Assembly: GCA_026874595.1 (NCBI GenBank)
Contig: CM049313.1
Coordinates: 54,728,159-54,792,158, forward strand
Source of the DNA: Sipunculus nudus
Lineage: Eukaryota > Annelida > Sipuncula > Golfingiida > Sipunculidae
Direction: 5' to 3'
Length of the DNA stretch: 64,000 nt
Numbering within the stretch: position 1 is the first letter of the stretch; every line of letters starts with the position of its first letter. The notes under the pieces are model-generated. The model worked only from the letters and a program-made list of their open reading frames with translations. It was not told the origin of the DNA and made no database searches. Below, piece after piece: positions 46,830 to 55,493 of the stretch. The position numbers were made by a program, and so were the translations under genes.

Positions 46830-47297
46830 TTACTCTTTTTTGGAGACCTCGACCTTTCCCGGTGTCATTTCGGACAAGATCCTGTCCATCTGTGTTAGGT
46901 CTTCCCTCATCTCATGCAACAGTTGCGTCATTTTTTGTAACCTCCCAACCATCACTTCCGCTGTACGTGGTGTCCAGGAACTCTGGGTCTGGTCCGGCGT
47001 GTGGCCCGACAATGGGTTTCGACGTCCTCTCCCGCGACGGCGGAGTGTGCGTGCTCGTGTACTCGTTTCACCACCATCTGTCATGCTTGTGTCAGACTTC
47101 TCCGCCTGTTCAAGCGTAGAACGTTCCTCCCTGCACGTAGCACGGTCCAGTGTGCTAGGGATTGTATTATCATGCGTTGGTTCGCCTTCTCCGATGTACC
47201 ACTGTACTTGGGAAGTTTCGTTATGAACGACGTCATTAACATCTTCGGGGTCTTCGTGGGTAACGTAATGCCGAGACCTGCTGAACATGGCACCCAT
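46830..47297 (-). CDS. Small basic/coiled-coil hypothetical protein
   Basis: 155 residues from ATG 47297; a second Met at residue 4 is also possible. The N-terminal half is acidic and polar, residues about 84-93 are an Arg-rich patch (LRRRGRGRR), and residues about 115-150 are an amphipathic coiled coil (MVGRLQKMTQLLHEM). The patch could be nuclear targeting or RNA binding. No family is recognised. The gene is convergent with the zinc-finger gene and divergent from the first ankyrin gene. Confidence 0.6.
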   Translation of the reverse strand: MGAMFSRSRHYVTHEDPEDVNDVVHNETSQVQWYIGEGEPTHDNTIPSTLDRATCREERSTLEQAEKSDTSMTDGGETSTRARTLRRRGRGRRNPLSGHTPDQTQSSWTPRTAEVMVGRLQKMTQLLHEMREDLTQMDRILSEMTPGKVEVSKKE

Positions 47298-47562
47298 GAC
47301 ACACCGACTTTGCTGTATAATGATATAAAGACAACCGAGCGGTTGTGCGTGTCGTCAATCACGACGCCTCCTCCTGTCTGGACCGCACTGAACGAAATGA
47401 GTCTAGCTTTATAAGCAAGCGGGTGACTGGCGTTTGACGTCACATGCCGTGGGCGGAGTCAATGTCGCATGTATTTGCGTTGCACGTGTACAGCTACGCC
47501 CCGTCTTGACCAGACTTTGCACTGAAACACGGACGGGCCACATGTCGTCAGCCGACGAATAC

Positions 47563-47570
47563 TAATAAAA
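47563..47570 (+). promoter_or_regulatory. TATA-like box of ankyrin gene 1
   Basis: TAATAAAA 51 bp before ATG 47621, with CACGTGT about 80 bp further upstream (near 47483). Confidence 0.45.
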
Positions 47571-47620
47571 CCCACAGTGCAATCGACACGGTCACAGTGT
47601 AATACAGGCGTGTTTCAGCA

Positions 47621-48757
47621 ATGTCACGAGAGCGGTTTAACAGGGAAAACCCGCGCTTTCAACGGATGTTAGACAATATACATAACATGGACGACGAAGA
47701 AGATGACGCTGACGATGATTTAGGAGCCGTAGGATGGAGTTTTCAGCAGGAACTTCCAGGACATATTCACCGTGGCCTTATGGATGAGTCGCTCCAGATG
47801 GCACGCGCAAACCCACGCGCAGCAGCGGCACTAGCCGCGTTCTACGCCGGTGTTCCGGTTGATGACGACGACGTAGGTTTCAGTGAAGAGATGGATGACG
47901 ATTCTGACATGGAAGACATGGCGTGTAGTATGAATGACTGTGTGCTGTCAGAAGCAGACGCAGGCGTGGTACCCGATGTTAAGAACACAGGCGCGGGAGA
48001 AAGATACACTCAGGAACAGTTGCGTCGCACAGACGAAACTGGGAGGACTACGCTGCACAGGCTAATCGAAGAGGGAAGGTATGATGTGGTTTCCCGTATA
48101 CTGGCAGGGCTGAAAGGACCGAGCTGCTATGTGAAAGGACAGGAATGCTATGCTGTGTTGAACATTCCCAACAAGAAAGGCCGAACGTGCCTCCACTTGG
48201 CTGTCATGAAAGGACAGGCATGCTTGGCAAGGCAACTGGTCATGCACGGTGCTGTTTTAGAGGCTCGGGACTCAGATGGTAACACGCCCCTCCACATAGC
48301 CTGCGCACGAGGTGACCTGTCGACCGTTAAATGCCTGACAGCAGTCCTGGGGGAAGAGATGTTGAACATCCCATACTTTGTGCCGTTCACCAAGTTACCT
48401 CAAGACATGGACGCGGTAAACAAGGAAGGTCTGGGATTTATGCACCTCGTAGCAGCTTGCGGGGTGGAGGAACTGACGGTTCACCTGGTAAACAAGTTGG
48501 GAGCGGACGTAAACCAACGGGAAACCCGCAGTGGCAGAACGGCACTGCACATAGCAGCTGCAGCCGGTTTGAGTACCATGGTTCGGTGCCTGATCGAGAG
48601 ATGCGGCGCAGACGTACACGTTAAGTCGTCCGACGGCTGGACACCCATACAGTCAGCTATGATGAAAAACCAACAGGAAACAGCTGAAATCCTTTTGAAT
48701 TACATTAAGAAATGCGGCAAAGAAACGTCGGAGGAAAGCGATATAGATGAATGCTGA
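47621..48757 (+). CDS. IkappaB-like ankyrin protein 1
   Basis: 378 residues. The N-terminal 120 are acidic and Met/Asp-rich. Six ankyrin repeats follow at about 138-172, 186-217, 218-264, 268-300, 303-336 and 337-365. The layout matches the IkappaB/Cactus family: GRTCLHLAV, then LEARDSDGNTPLHIAC, a roughly 25-residue insertion after repeat 3, then LGADVNQRETRSGRTALHIA and CGADVHVKSSDGWTPIQ. The DSGxxS phosphodegron that triggers IkappaB degradation is not visible. The C-terminus is acidic (SEESDIDEC). Polydnavirus vankyrins and asfarvirus A238L are known viral IkappaB mimics; NF-kB inhibition here is inference. It is first of three tandem paralogues. Confidence 0.8.
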   Translation: MSRERFNRENPRFQRMLDNIHNMDDEEDDADDDLGAVGWSFQQELPGHIHRGLMDESLQMARANPRAAAALAAFYAGVPVDDDDVGFSEEMDDDSDMEDMACSMNDCVLSEADAGVVPDVKNTGAGERYTQEQLRRTDETGRTTLHRLIEEGRYDVVSRILAGLKGPSCYVKGQECYAVLNIPNKKGRTCLHLAVMKGQACLARQLVMHGAVLEARDSDGNTPLHIACARGDLSTVKCLTAVLGEEMLNIPYFVPFTKLPQDMDAVNKEGLGFMHLVAACGVEELTVHLVNKLGADVNQRETRSGRTALHIAAAAGLSTMVRCLIERCGADVHVKSSDGWTPIQSAMMKNQQETAEILLNYIKKCGKETSEESDIDEC

Positions 48758-48774
48758 GGCGTATGTGTTTAATA

Positions 48775-49150
48775 AGCGAACTGTCAGGATGTAATCCTGT
48801 TTCCTCCGCACACAGAATATACGTCGCCCGATTAGTGTTTTTAGTAGTGGAGCATCTAAACATTTACGTCATTGGGTTTTTACTTTTACTTAAGCGTAAA
48901 ACCGGGTATTTCCAAGCGTTAGCTGTATACTGCACACCTGCCAGAACGTGGGTACGACGTCGTGGTAACATAACCGCTAACACGTAGATTTTCCCGGATG
49001 TGTACTACGTCGGTTTACGTTTTGGAATTCACACAATCAGTGAGTCATCGTCGGTTTTCCCCATGTAAATCATATGCTTGCGTAAACAAGTCAGGAGGGT
49101 ATGAGTCAGGAGAATGTTCCCCCAATCAGAGACTGTCTATTGGTTGTCAC
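48775..49150. other. Upstream region of ankyrin gene 2
   Basis: No separate gene is supported; a frame at 48751-48987 overlapping the previous stop is unrecognised. The region holds two TGAGTCA AP-1-like sites (49041-49047, 49102-49108) and a kappaB-like GGGGAAAACC on the minus strand (49062-49053). Confidence 0.4.
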
Positions 49151-49162
49151 TAGGAAGCATTG

Positions 49163-49169
49163 TGTATAA
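49163..49169 (+). promoter_or_regulatory. TATA box of ankyrin gene 2
   Basis: tgtataaatg overlaps an in-frame ATG at 49170, which therefore cannot lie in the mRNA. The start is placed at 49227 (ACCATGG, optimal context), about 60 bp downstream. Confidence 0.6.
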
Positions 49170-49226
49170 ATGTGCCCGACCAGTGCCAACGTCTACATTT
49201 TGGATGAACGTCTTTATCGCCGTACC

Positions 49227-50366
49227 ATGGCCAGCAGGCGGCAAATTGAAAGCATTGAACTTGCTAGAGTGTGCGCTGAAGTGTCTGAGTACTCTACCCC
49301 GGGTGTTAACTTCATAGACAAGTCTGCGTACTCAACAGAAAGCGTTAATGTCACGGACGATGACATGAATACAGGGGAAACACTTTCAGAAATGGACACT
49401 TCATTGACAAGCATTGACAACGGAACTGGCGGGCTATTACTAGTGTCGAATCCGACGTGTACCTCGGTTCATTTGTCGGTTTGTGAAGGGTTTGACCCCG
49501 AGCTGGACGAGAAGAGAGCTCCCTTTTGGACTCAAGGGTCCCCTTTCTCTCTGCAGTTGGCCTTTCACATGGCGAAACGCCGTGGTCTTGGGTTGCACGT
49601 TTTGCCTGTTTTCCTGAAAAACGCCAAGCGGTTCGTGAACAACATATTTGAAGACGTCGGGATGGGCACGGACGAAACACTTTTACACAGTTGCATAAAG
49701 AATTGGGGCAGGGAACGTGCTGCCACGGGGATACTGCGCGACCTAACGCACAGCCGAGGGATCAACAAGACCGATATGAATGGCGACACCTGCTTGCACC
49801 TGGCCGTTAAGAAGGGTATGTATTCACTGGTAAGGCAGTTGGTGGCTCGCGGTGCTGACACAGAGGCTAGAGACGCGCACGGGAACACACCGTTGCATTT
49901 GGCTTCAGCCAGAGGTGACACGATGTGTGCAATGGCTCTGACATTGTACCTGACGCATGCAGAAGTGAAAAAATATCTACGTTACAGACCGTTTAACAGA
50001 GTCCCCCCAAGGCCGAACATTTTGAATTACGACGGGCAGACATGCGTACATTTGGCTGCGGAAGGTGGGCACAAGGACCTGCTAGGTTGCCTCAAACCGC
50101 TGCTGGAGGATGTCGATGCGCCAAATGGAAAGACGGGAAAGACTGCACTGTACGAAGCAGCTGAGTCCGGCAGATTAGACATGGTACGATATTTGGTAAA
50201 TGAATGTTGGGCGAATGCACACGCGCGAGCGTGGAACAGGAGTTCTCCCTTGGAAGCTGCAATGTCGAACGGGCACGAGGAATGTGTTATGTTTCTTGTA
50301 GGGTTGGGTGCTGTGCGCCCGGACAATTGCGACAGCGAAGACGACAGCATGACCGAGAGTGGATAG
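49227..50366 (+). CDS. IkappaB-like ankyrin protein 2
   Basis: 379 residues from ATG 49227 (accATGg). The N-terminal third (1-150) is Ser/Thr/Asp-rich and then unrecognised. The ankyrin domain starts near DETLLHSCIKNWG, with NGDTCLHLAVKKG, TEARDAHGNTPLHLASARG, a long insert, YDGQTCVHLAAEGG, TGKTALYEAAESG and a final RSSPLEAAMSNG repeat. This is the same repeat order and insert position as ankyrin protein 1. The penultimate repeat is less canonical (NECWANAHARAW). The C-terminus is acidic and Ser-rich (CDSEDDSMTESG), PEST-like. No DSGxxS degron is seen. Probable NF-kB/Rel-binding mimic (inference). Confidence 0.8.
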   Translation: MASRRQIESIELARVCAEVSEYSTPGVNFIDKSAYSTESVNVTDDDMNTGETLSEMDTSLTSIDNGTGGLLLVSNPTCTSVHLSVCEGFDPELDEKRAPFWTQGSPFSLQLAFHMAKRRGLGLHVLPVFLKNAKRFVNNIFEDVGMGTDETLLHSCIKNWGRERAATGILRDLTHSRGINKTDMNGDTCLHLAVKKGMYSLVRQLVARGADTEARDAHGNTPLHLASARGDTMCAMALTLYLTHAEVKKYLRYRPFNRVPPRPNILNYDGQTCVHLAAEGGHKDLLGCLKPLLEDVDAPNGKTGKTALYEAAESGRLDMVRYLVNECWANAHARAWNRSSPLEAAMSNGHEECVMFLVGLGAVRPDNCDSEDDSMTESG

Positions 50367-50369
50367 CTT

Positions 50370-50660
50370 AATACGAAAGTGTATACACTATGATTGTATA
50401 CTGTGCCTACTAATTATCCCGCAATGACAGCACTGGCTGATGAACTGGGGGGAGGGGGGGGGGCTTCGCTTTCCGGATACACCGTTGTTCAACCCTAAAC
50501 AAACACTACCAATGACGTGGCTGTGTGTGACCGTGAACAAAAATCCCACATGTCGGATGACGCATTATCATACTGTGATTTGTGGGGAAATCCGACGTTG
50601 CCAAAATTAGAGATTACCTCACAAATGTGACTTTCGGATATTCCACGGGTTAAAAATATA
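50370..50660. other. Upstream region of ankyrin gene 3
   Basis: Contains an interrupted G-run (about 50447-50463) and a kappaB-like GGGGAAATCC at 50584-50593. No gene. Confidence 0.4.
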
Positions 50661-50673
50661 TGTCGTTTTAGCG

Positions 50674-50681
50674 TATAAATA
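50674..50681 (+). promoter_or_regulatory. TATA box of ankyrin gene 3
   Basis: TATAAATA, 75 bp before ATG 50756. Confidence 0.6.
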
Positions 50682-50755
50682 GATGACTGTTCTGGTAGTA
50701 TTTGATAACATACTGTTGCAGTTCACTGTTTGTTCACACGTTTAGAGACAGAGAC

Positions 50756-51550
50756 ATGTTTTGTTCGACGGAGTCAGTCGAGGCTGGGATGCGTAGACTT
50801 CACATAAGCGAAAACAGCACCGTCAAAGACATACGCGAGAACAGCACCGCCAAAGAAGTCACGGTTTCTGGTGCCCCACAGGACGTATCGTCCACCCCGT
50901 GTCACTTTCTCTCCCGTGACAGTGCCGGTGAGACGTTTCTGCACAATTGCATATTAGCCGGGATGGAAGGCTGGGCGATATCGGTACTAGACAGAATGGA
51001 CGGGCCAGGAGTCCTCGACATAGTAAACATACAAGGAGAAACCTACCTCGAGCTGGCTGTGAGACTTTGCATGCACCAACTCATCCGGCATCTAGTGATG
51101 CGCGGAGCGGACGTTACGAAAAGGGACAGACACGCGAACACCCCACTGCACTTGGCTTGCCAGCGCAAGTGCTCGGAATGCTTGAAATCACTGACATGCT
51201 GGGCCGGCTTTGTGATGATGGAAAAGCCGGATTTCTACAGGAATCTCACGGGTGTTATGAACGCGGACGGTCGCACTTGCATGCACATAGCAGCAGAAGC
51301 AGATGCCAGGGACATGCTGAACTATCTTTTATTCGCGCTGCACGCGGATCCCAACTGCAAAGAAGGCAAACGAGGCCTGACACCGTTACATGAAGCTGTT
51401 CTGCGTGGCAATGTGGACATGGTGAAGTATATGTTATTAGAAGCCGGAGCTGACATATCGCTCGAATCCTACGATAGGGAAACAGCACGTTCACTGGCAT
51501 ACGCTACAGACAATTCAGAGATGTGTATGTTCTTACGGATGATCGAGTGA
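50756..51550 (+). CDS. IkappaB-like ankyrin protein 3 (short N-terminus)
   Basis: 264 residues from ATG 50756; the frame upstream has only TTG. The N-terminal 65 residues contain a duplicated ENSTVKDI/ENSTAKEV. Ankyrin repeats follow: AGETFLHNCILAG, QGETYLELAVRLC, RDRHANTPLHLACQRK, insert, NADGRTCMHIAAEA, KRGLTPLHEAVLRG and a partial last repeat with AGADISLESYDRETA. It is the shortest and most diverged of the trio; it lacks an acidic C-terminal tail and the N-terminal acidic arm. An NF-kB-pathway role is inferred from the domain layout. Confidence 0.75.
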   Translation: MFCSTESVEAGMRRLHISENSTVKDIRENSTAKEVTVSGAPQDVSSTPCHFLSRDSAGETFLHNCILAGMEGWAISVLDRMDGPGVLDIVNIQGETYLELAVRLCMHQLIRHLVMRGADVTKRDRHANTPLHLACQRKCSECLKSLTCWAGFVMMEKPDFYRNLTGVMNADGRTCMHIAAEADARDMLNYLLFALHADPNCKEGKRGLTPLHEAVLRGNVDMVKYMLLEAGADISLESYDRETARSLAYATDNSEMCMFLRMIE

Positions 51551-51559
51551 AACGTGATA

Positions 51560-52060
51560 TGGACAGATATAATTTGGTTTATTTGACATGAACGTGCATG
51601 AATTTGATTTGTTTATACGTTGTTACTTGGTATAAATGTGATGTATCGTGTATGGTGTTGTTTTTTTTATTGTTTCGTGTTTCATGTTAGACAGCATTAA
51701 TGAACGTGATTTATGCCAGCCTTCGTTCTGTGCACTTGTCAAATGACGTTCCAATGTATGATGGTATGGATGACGTGTGTGGTAGCTAAGGTGTGGGTCG
51801 GTTGCAGCTCAGCTGACTATAAGTCCCCTGAGCTATACTGATGATGATCATGCACATCCCTCTTTTTACACCCCGCGTCTTATATCCGATCGGGTTGTAC
51901 GAGCGCAACAGACGAAGGGTCAGATTGGTCGTTATTTGGTGTACGTATTTGTGTTTCTGGTCCTAGCGGTTGAATCAGGTATTGGGGTGGATAAAGTCAC
52001 TGTCACAGTTACTGTGACTTACGTCAACTGATCGGTCATCAAACGGTCCATGGCATGATA
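51560..52060. other. Intergenic region upstream of the 1083-residue gene
   Basis: About 500 bp without a gene. A TATA-like ctataagtcc lies near 51818. A dyad AAGTCAC...GTGACTT (51994-52000 and 52014-52020) with an inner GTCACAGT/ACTGTGAC stem lies about 50 bp before the start codon and could be a regulatory-protein site. Confidence 0.4.
51994..52020. promoter_or_regulatory. Dyad symmetry upstream of the 1083-residue gene
   Basis: A nested inverted repeat around aagtcactgtcac and gtgactt. Its position just upstream of the gene suggests an operator-like or early-transcript element; function unproven. Confidence 0.4.
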
Positions 52061-52067
52061 AAACAAA

Positions 52068-55000
52068 ATGCACACTACACGCATGTGGACACCGCGTTTC
52101 AGGTATGAATCACGACGGAAACACAGATCATACCCGGCGGATCGAGCGTCGTTCTCCAGGAACGGGTGCAGGCAGTCTTACAGGAGCCTGAAAGAGCAAG
52201 TGCACAGACACGAGGACCCGTCACGTCCGGGCAGTTTCCCGCCACTACGGCAGGATGCAAGAGTTTACGACCAGGTCCGGTCCAAAGCGTTTCCCTACGA
52301 AGGCGGCTTTGGCCCTAAAAAGGCGTACGCCCATTTCACAGATGTACCCACCATGGATTCCCAACGGGTATCCCTTGACGTGCCAACACCTTGGCCAGAG
52401 GGACATCCCGACATGCTCCACGAGTTAAAGGAACGGTTTGAACTGCTGGACAAAGAACGCGTTTCCGCAGACGTCCTGGCAATACAAACCGTCCGGGACC
52501 GCGAAACACGTCGGGAATTTCACAATCTGTGCGAACAACTGGACCGCACGAGGCGGGACGCGGAAAGGATGAAAGACACGTACGTGGAACTGGCAAGACA
52601 GAGAAACCTACTGCACCGTGAACTGAAACGCGCCCGTGCACTCCGTTCAGTGCGTTGCATAGCTGTACCGTCGTGCGATACGACGGTGGGTGACACGGCG
52701 TACGGGCCTCCGCCGGCCGAAAAGGTGACGGACGCCGTGGTGTCTTGCCTGTCGAATGCGCCTTTGTCTGCTGCCGGTTCACGTCCTGTGTTGGTTCATC
52801 CGACGGACCTCAGCAGGGAACTCTTGCGTACTTTCACCGGGGGGTCCTCCGCTTGCACAGGAGCCGTCTTGTCACTGCCTACAGATATGCTCGTTTTTCA
52901 ATACGTCGCATCTTCCCTGTGTCGGTCTTTGTCCTCTGACGTCACCACCACGCTTTACGGTAAGTTCAAGAAGGAATGGGCGCACCATGTTGATATGGCC
53001 GTGGGCGATCCCCTCGATATCACAAAGTGTGCAGCCCAAATTCGCGTGTCCGTAAAAAATTTCCAAGGTTATCTCGAGAACCACATCAGAGAGCTTTCTG
53101 CAGAACTCGTACAACGGGTGGTGCAGCGTGTAAAACTCCAGGGAAACTACGAGATGTACTGTACATGGACCCTCTCGTTGGGCGCAGTGCCTTACGTGCG
53201 TTTACCCCCTGGATCAGGTAACCTCAGCCCTTGCGTGTGCTCTGGATGGAAACGTGACACAATCGGGACCTCCGCCTCAGAGAGCGTTCTTTTGTCAGCC
53301 TTGCGTACCTGCTCCATGAGGCTCTGCGACTGCAGACAAGGGCATGTCCGAGTCCTTTCACCGGAAGAATGCGTTTTGGTATACCTGGGACCCCAGTCCG
53401 GCTTCGGGGTGTCTGTGATGGACCAATCATTTTTCCCGCCGGGCTCCAAGTTTGGGGTGGTATACCCGCACAAACATTTCCGGTGCGATCCGATGGCCAC
53501 AGCCTGTGGGCAAGTTCTGATGTACAGCAGGGCACGTGGTTTGTTACAAAGCTTGGCAGAAAACTCGCACATATTCAACTCTAAACCGTGCGTGCTTTTA
53601 GGGCAAAAGAGCATGCCTAAGAAACCTGCCGAACAGGATGACGACCCGTCTAGCGAAAGAGAGGTCTGTCGCAGGGCACTGAACGCTGCAGAGGAAAAGG
53701 TCAATTCGGCCACTTTGGCCGCAGCTAAACTTCACAGGCAGTTGATGTCATGTAAAGCGAAAGAAAAAACCACAGACGATATGATGAAACTGTTGGGCAC
53801 AGCCGCGGAATCCGATAGCGCTATCACACGCGGAGCTTTGAAAAAACTGGTGCCGTGTATCGTGAGCGGAGTCGCGGGTGACTGGGGTAGCATGTACGCT
53901 AACCTGCGTGATCTGCAGAAACGGATCACCGCAGGCGGTACGCTTGACGACGCGAGAGCACCTCTGTCTTCATCGTCCACATTTCCGGGTGCGGGCCCGA
54001 AGTTTAGCCGTGCCCCTCAACGTAACACACAGCGTGTCTGTGGTAGTACGGATCACGCTGGCGACGGACTGCCCTCCGGCCGCTTGTACGATGGCAGTTT
54101 GTCACGCCCTGGAGTCAGCGACCTCGACGCCACGTCAGGCGTCAGGTACAACGTGCGCGAATTGGAAAGAACCGCGGCCGAGCTGGACATGCAGAGGGGT
54201 GTGGCCGAAGCATTGTCCTGGTTCAGTAAGCCGTCGGCTGAAAATGAAGCCCTGAGAAGGGCAGAACGCAAGAACGCGGAAGCCGAAAGGGTCATGCAGT
54301 ACCTGATCGATCTCGTGGAACAGTCAGGGCACGCGCTGGACCTGCATAAACACCAAGCCGCCATACACGCCCAACGGTACGTACAGCTGACCGCCCAACT
54401 GAACGAATACCAAGAGGAGCAGCGTCGCTTGGGTGAAGCCGTTCACCTTTACGAGAAATTTATCGAGGAACGCCTCGAACCCACAGAAGAAATGGCCGGT
54501 GAACCAATGTGGGACGGCGAAAGGGCTCCACCGAGTCGCGCACTTTTGAAACACCTGAAAAACCTTCAACGGGACGTGAAAAGAGCCGTCGATTCGTGTA
54601 AAACGGAACAGCGGACAGCAGAGGAACTTGAGGAGGAAATAGCTGACGACGCGCACGGCCTGTGGCGAGGAGTGTCAGACGTGTACGGGCCCAACCGGCC
54701 CGTAGAATCGGGTGGCATCGGGCCGCCCAAAAGCCGGTCCGCTGCGGGGCCGACAGTCGTTGACGTCACAAACCAGATGGACCCTGTGTTTGGAGAAGTG
54801 TTGGGCCACCGGCTGAGCACCGCTGTCCCGGACGTGAAGGCGTACGCAGACATGGAGCGTGAACAATGGGCTTCAGTTACCATGAACATGCTCAATTTCA
54901 ACCAAGTGTCGACCTACACAAACAATGCCGTGCGGTACATACCACGCAAGGAAACCAACAGAGCCCTCGTCAAACCATACCTCGAAATGGTGTTTCCGAA

Positions 55001-55319
55001 CGTGACGCCGGAATTTGACGTTGACCCGTTACCGTTAGACGGTGACCCTGCCGCAGAAAGAGGGCGCACCGTGAACGCGCTGGACGAAACGCAATTCGCA
55101 GTGGTGCACGCGGCATTCCAACTGTCTGTCGCAGGTATGACGCTGCGCCAGTTTTCGAATCATTTAGAAGTGGCTGCGGAAAAGGAGAGTGCTGGCGTAC
55201 CGTGTAAACGAGAAATGCGAAATGGAGAAAGCAGTGAAAGAAAAGATGTGCATATGGACCCCTTCACGGAAGCAGGTGTCCGTTCAGGCATAATAGACAG
55301 GTCGTCTGTGCAAATCTGA
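52068..55319 (+). CDS. Large coiled-coil protein, candidate virion structural protein
   Basis: 1083 residues from ATG 52068. The N-terminal 70 residues are basic and Arg/Ser-rich. Coiled coils lie at about 118-200 (LKERFELLDKERV), 535-575 and 740-880 (with VHLYEKFIEERLEP). Between the first two, about 225-530, is a compact domain with several Cys (CVCSG, CRQGHVRVLSPEEC). The C-terminal domain, about 910-1050, includes NMLNFNQVSTYTNNAVRYIP. No enzyme motif, signal peptide or membrane segment is seen. Size and architecture fit a tegument, scaffold or inner-capsid protein of a large DNA virus, but no family is recognised. AATAAA lies at 55347-55352. Confidence 0.75.
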   Translation: MHTTRMWTPRFRYESRRKHRSYPADRASFSRNGCRQSYRSLKEQVHRHEDPSRPGSFPPLRQDARVYDQVRSKAFPYEGGFGPKKAYAHFTDVPTMDSQRVSLDVPTPWPEGHPDMLHELKERFELLDKERVSADVLAIQTVRDRETRREFHNLCEQLDRTRRDAERMKDTYVELARQRNLLHRELKRARALRSVRCIAVPSCDTTVGDTAYGPPPAEKVTDAVVSCLSNAPLSAAGSRPVLVHPTDLSRELLRTFTGGSSACTGAVLSLPTDMLVFQYVASSLCRSLSSDVTTTLYGKFKKEWAHHVDMAVGDPLDITKCAAQIRVSVKNFQGYLENHIRELSAELVQRVVQRVKLQGNYEMYCTWTLSLGAVPYVRLPPGSGNLSPCVCSGWKRDTIGTSASESVLLSALRTCSMRLCDCRQGHVRVLSPEECVLVYLGPQSGFGVSVMDQSFFPPGSKFGVVYPHKHFRCDPMATACGQVLMYSRARGLLQSLAENSHIFNSKPCVLLGQKSMPKKPAEQDDDPSSEREVCRRALNAAEEKVNSATLAAAKLHRQLMSCKAKEKTTDDMMKLLGTAAESDSAITRGALKKLVPCIVSGVAGDWGSMYANLRDLQKRITAGGTLDDARAPLSSSSTFPGAGPKFSRAPQRNTQRVCGSTDHAGDGLPSGRLYDGSLSRPGVSDLDATSGVRYNVRELERTAAELDMQRGVAEALSWFSKPSAENEALRRAERKNAEAERVMQYLIDLVEQSGHALDLHKHQAAIHAQRYVQLTAQLNEYQEEQRRLGEAVHLYEKFIEERLEPTEEMAGEPMWDGERAPPSRALLKHLKNLQRDVKRAVDSCKTEQRTAEELEEEIADDAHGLWRGVSDVYGPNRPVESGGIGPPKSRSAAGPTVVDVTNQMDPVFGEVLGHRLSTAVPDVKAYADMEREQWASVTMNMLNFNQVSTYTNNAVRYIPRKETNRALVKPYLEMVFPNVTPEFDVDPLPLDGDPAAERGRTVNALDETQFAVVHAAFQLSVAGMTLRQFSNHLEVAAEKESAGVPCKREMRNGESSERKDVHMDPFTEAGVRSGIIDRSSVQI

Positions 55320-55346
55320 GACATCAGCAAAGAACACACATGTTTA

Positions 55347-55418
55347 AATAAAAAATATATCTGTTGTTTATTTCATATCAAATAAAACTATATCTGGTTG
55401 ACAGCCTGGACATTTATT
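55347..55418. terminator. Back-to-back poly(A) signals between convergent genes
   Basis: Plus-strand AATAAA at 55347-55352 and 55381-55386 serve the 1083-residue gene. Plus-strand TTTATT at 55367-55372 and 55413-55418 (minus AATAAA) serve the convergent EGF gene. The 3' ends therefore overlap. Confidence 0.65.
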
Positions 55419-55493
55419 TTGCATATCCTAGCATGCAGTCCACACGCTCTATCGGGCAGTGTGGTCATGATATGTTGTCAGGATATGACATCA

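Noticed and set aside
48751-48987. 78-codon frame overlapping the stop of ankyrin gene 1
   Set aside because: It overlaps the preceding coding end and has no recognisable domain or separate promoter.
53192-53713. 173-codon minus frame opposite the 1083-residue gene
   Set aside because: Antisense shadow without promoter or domain.
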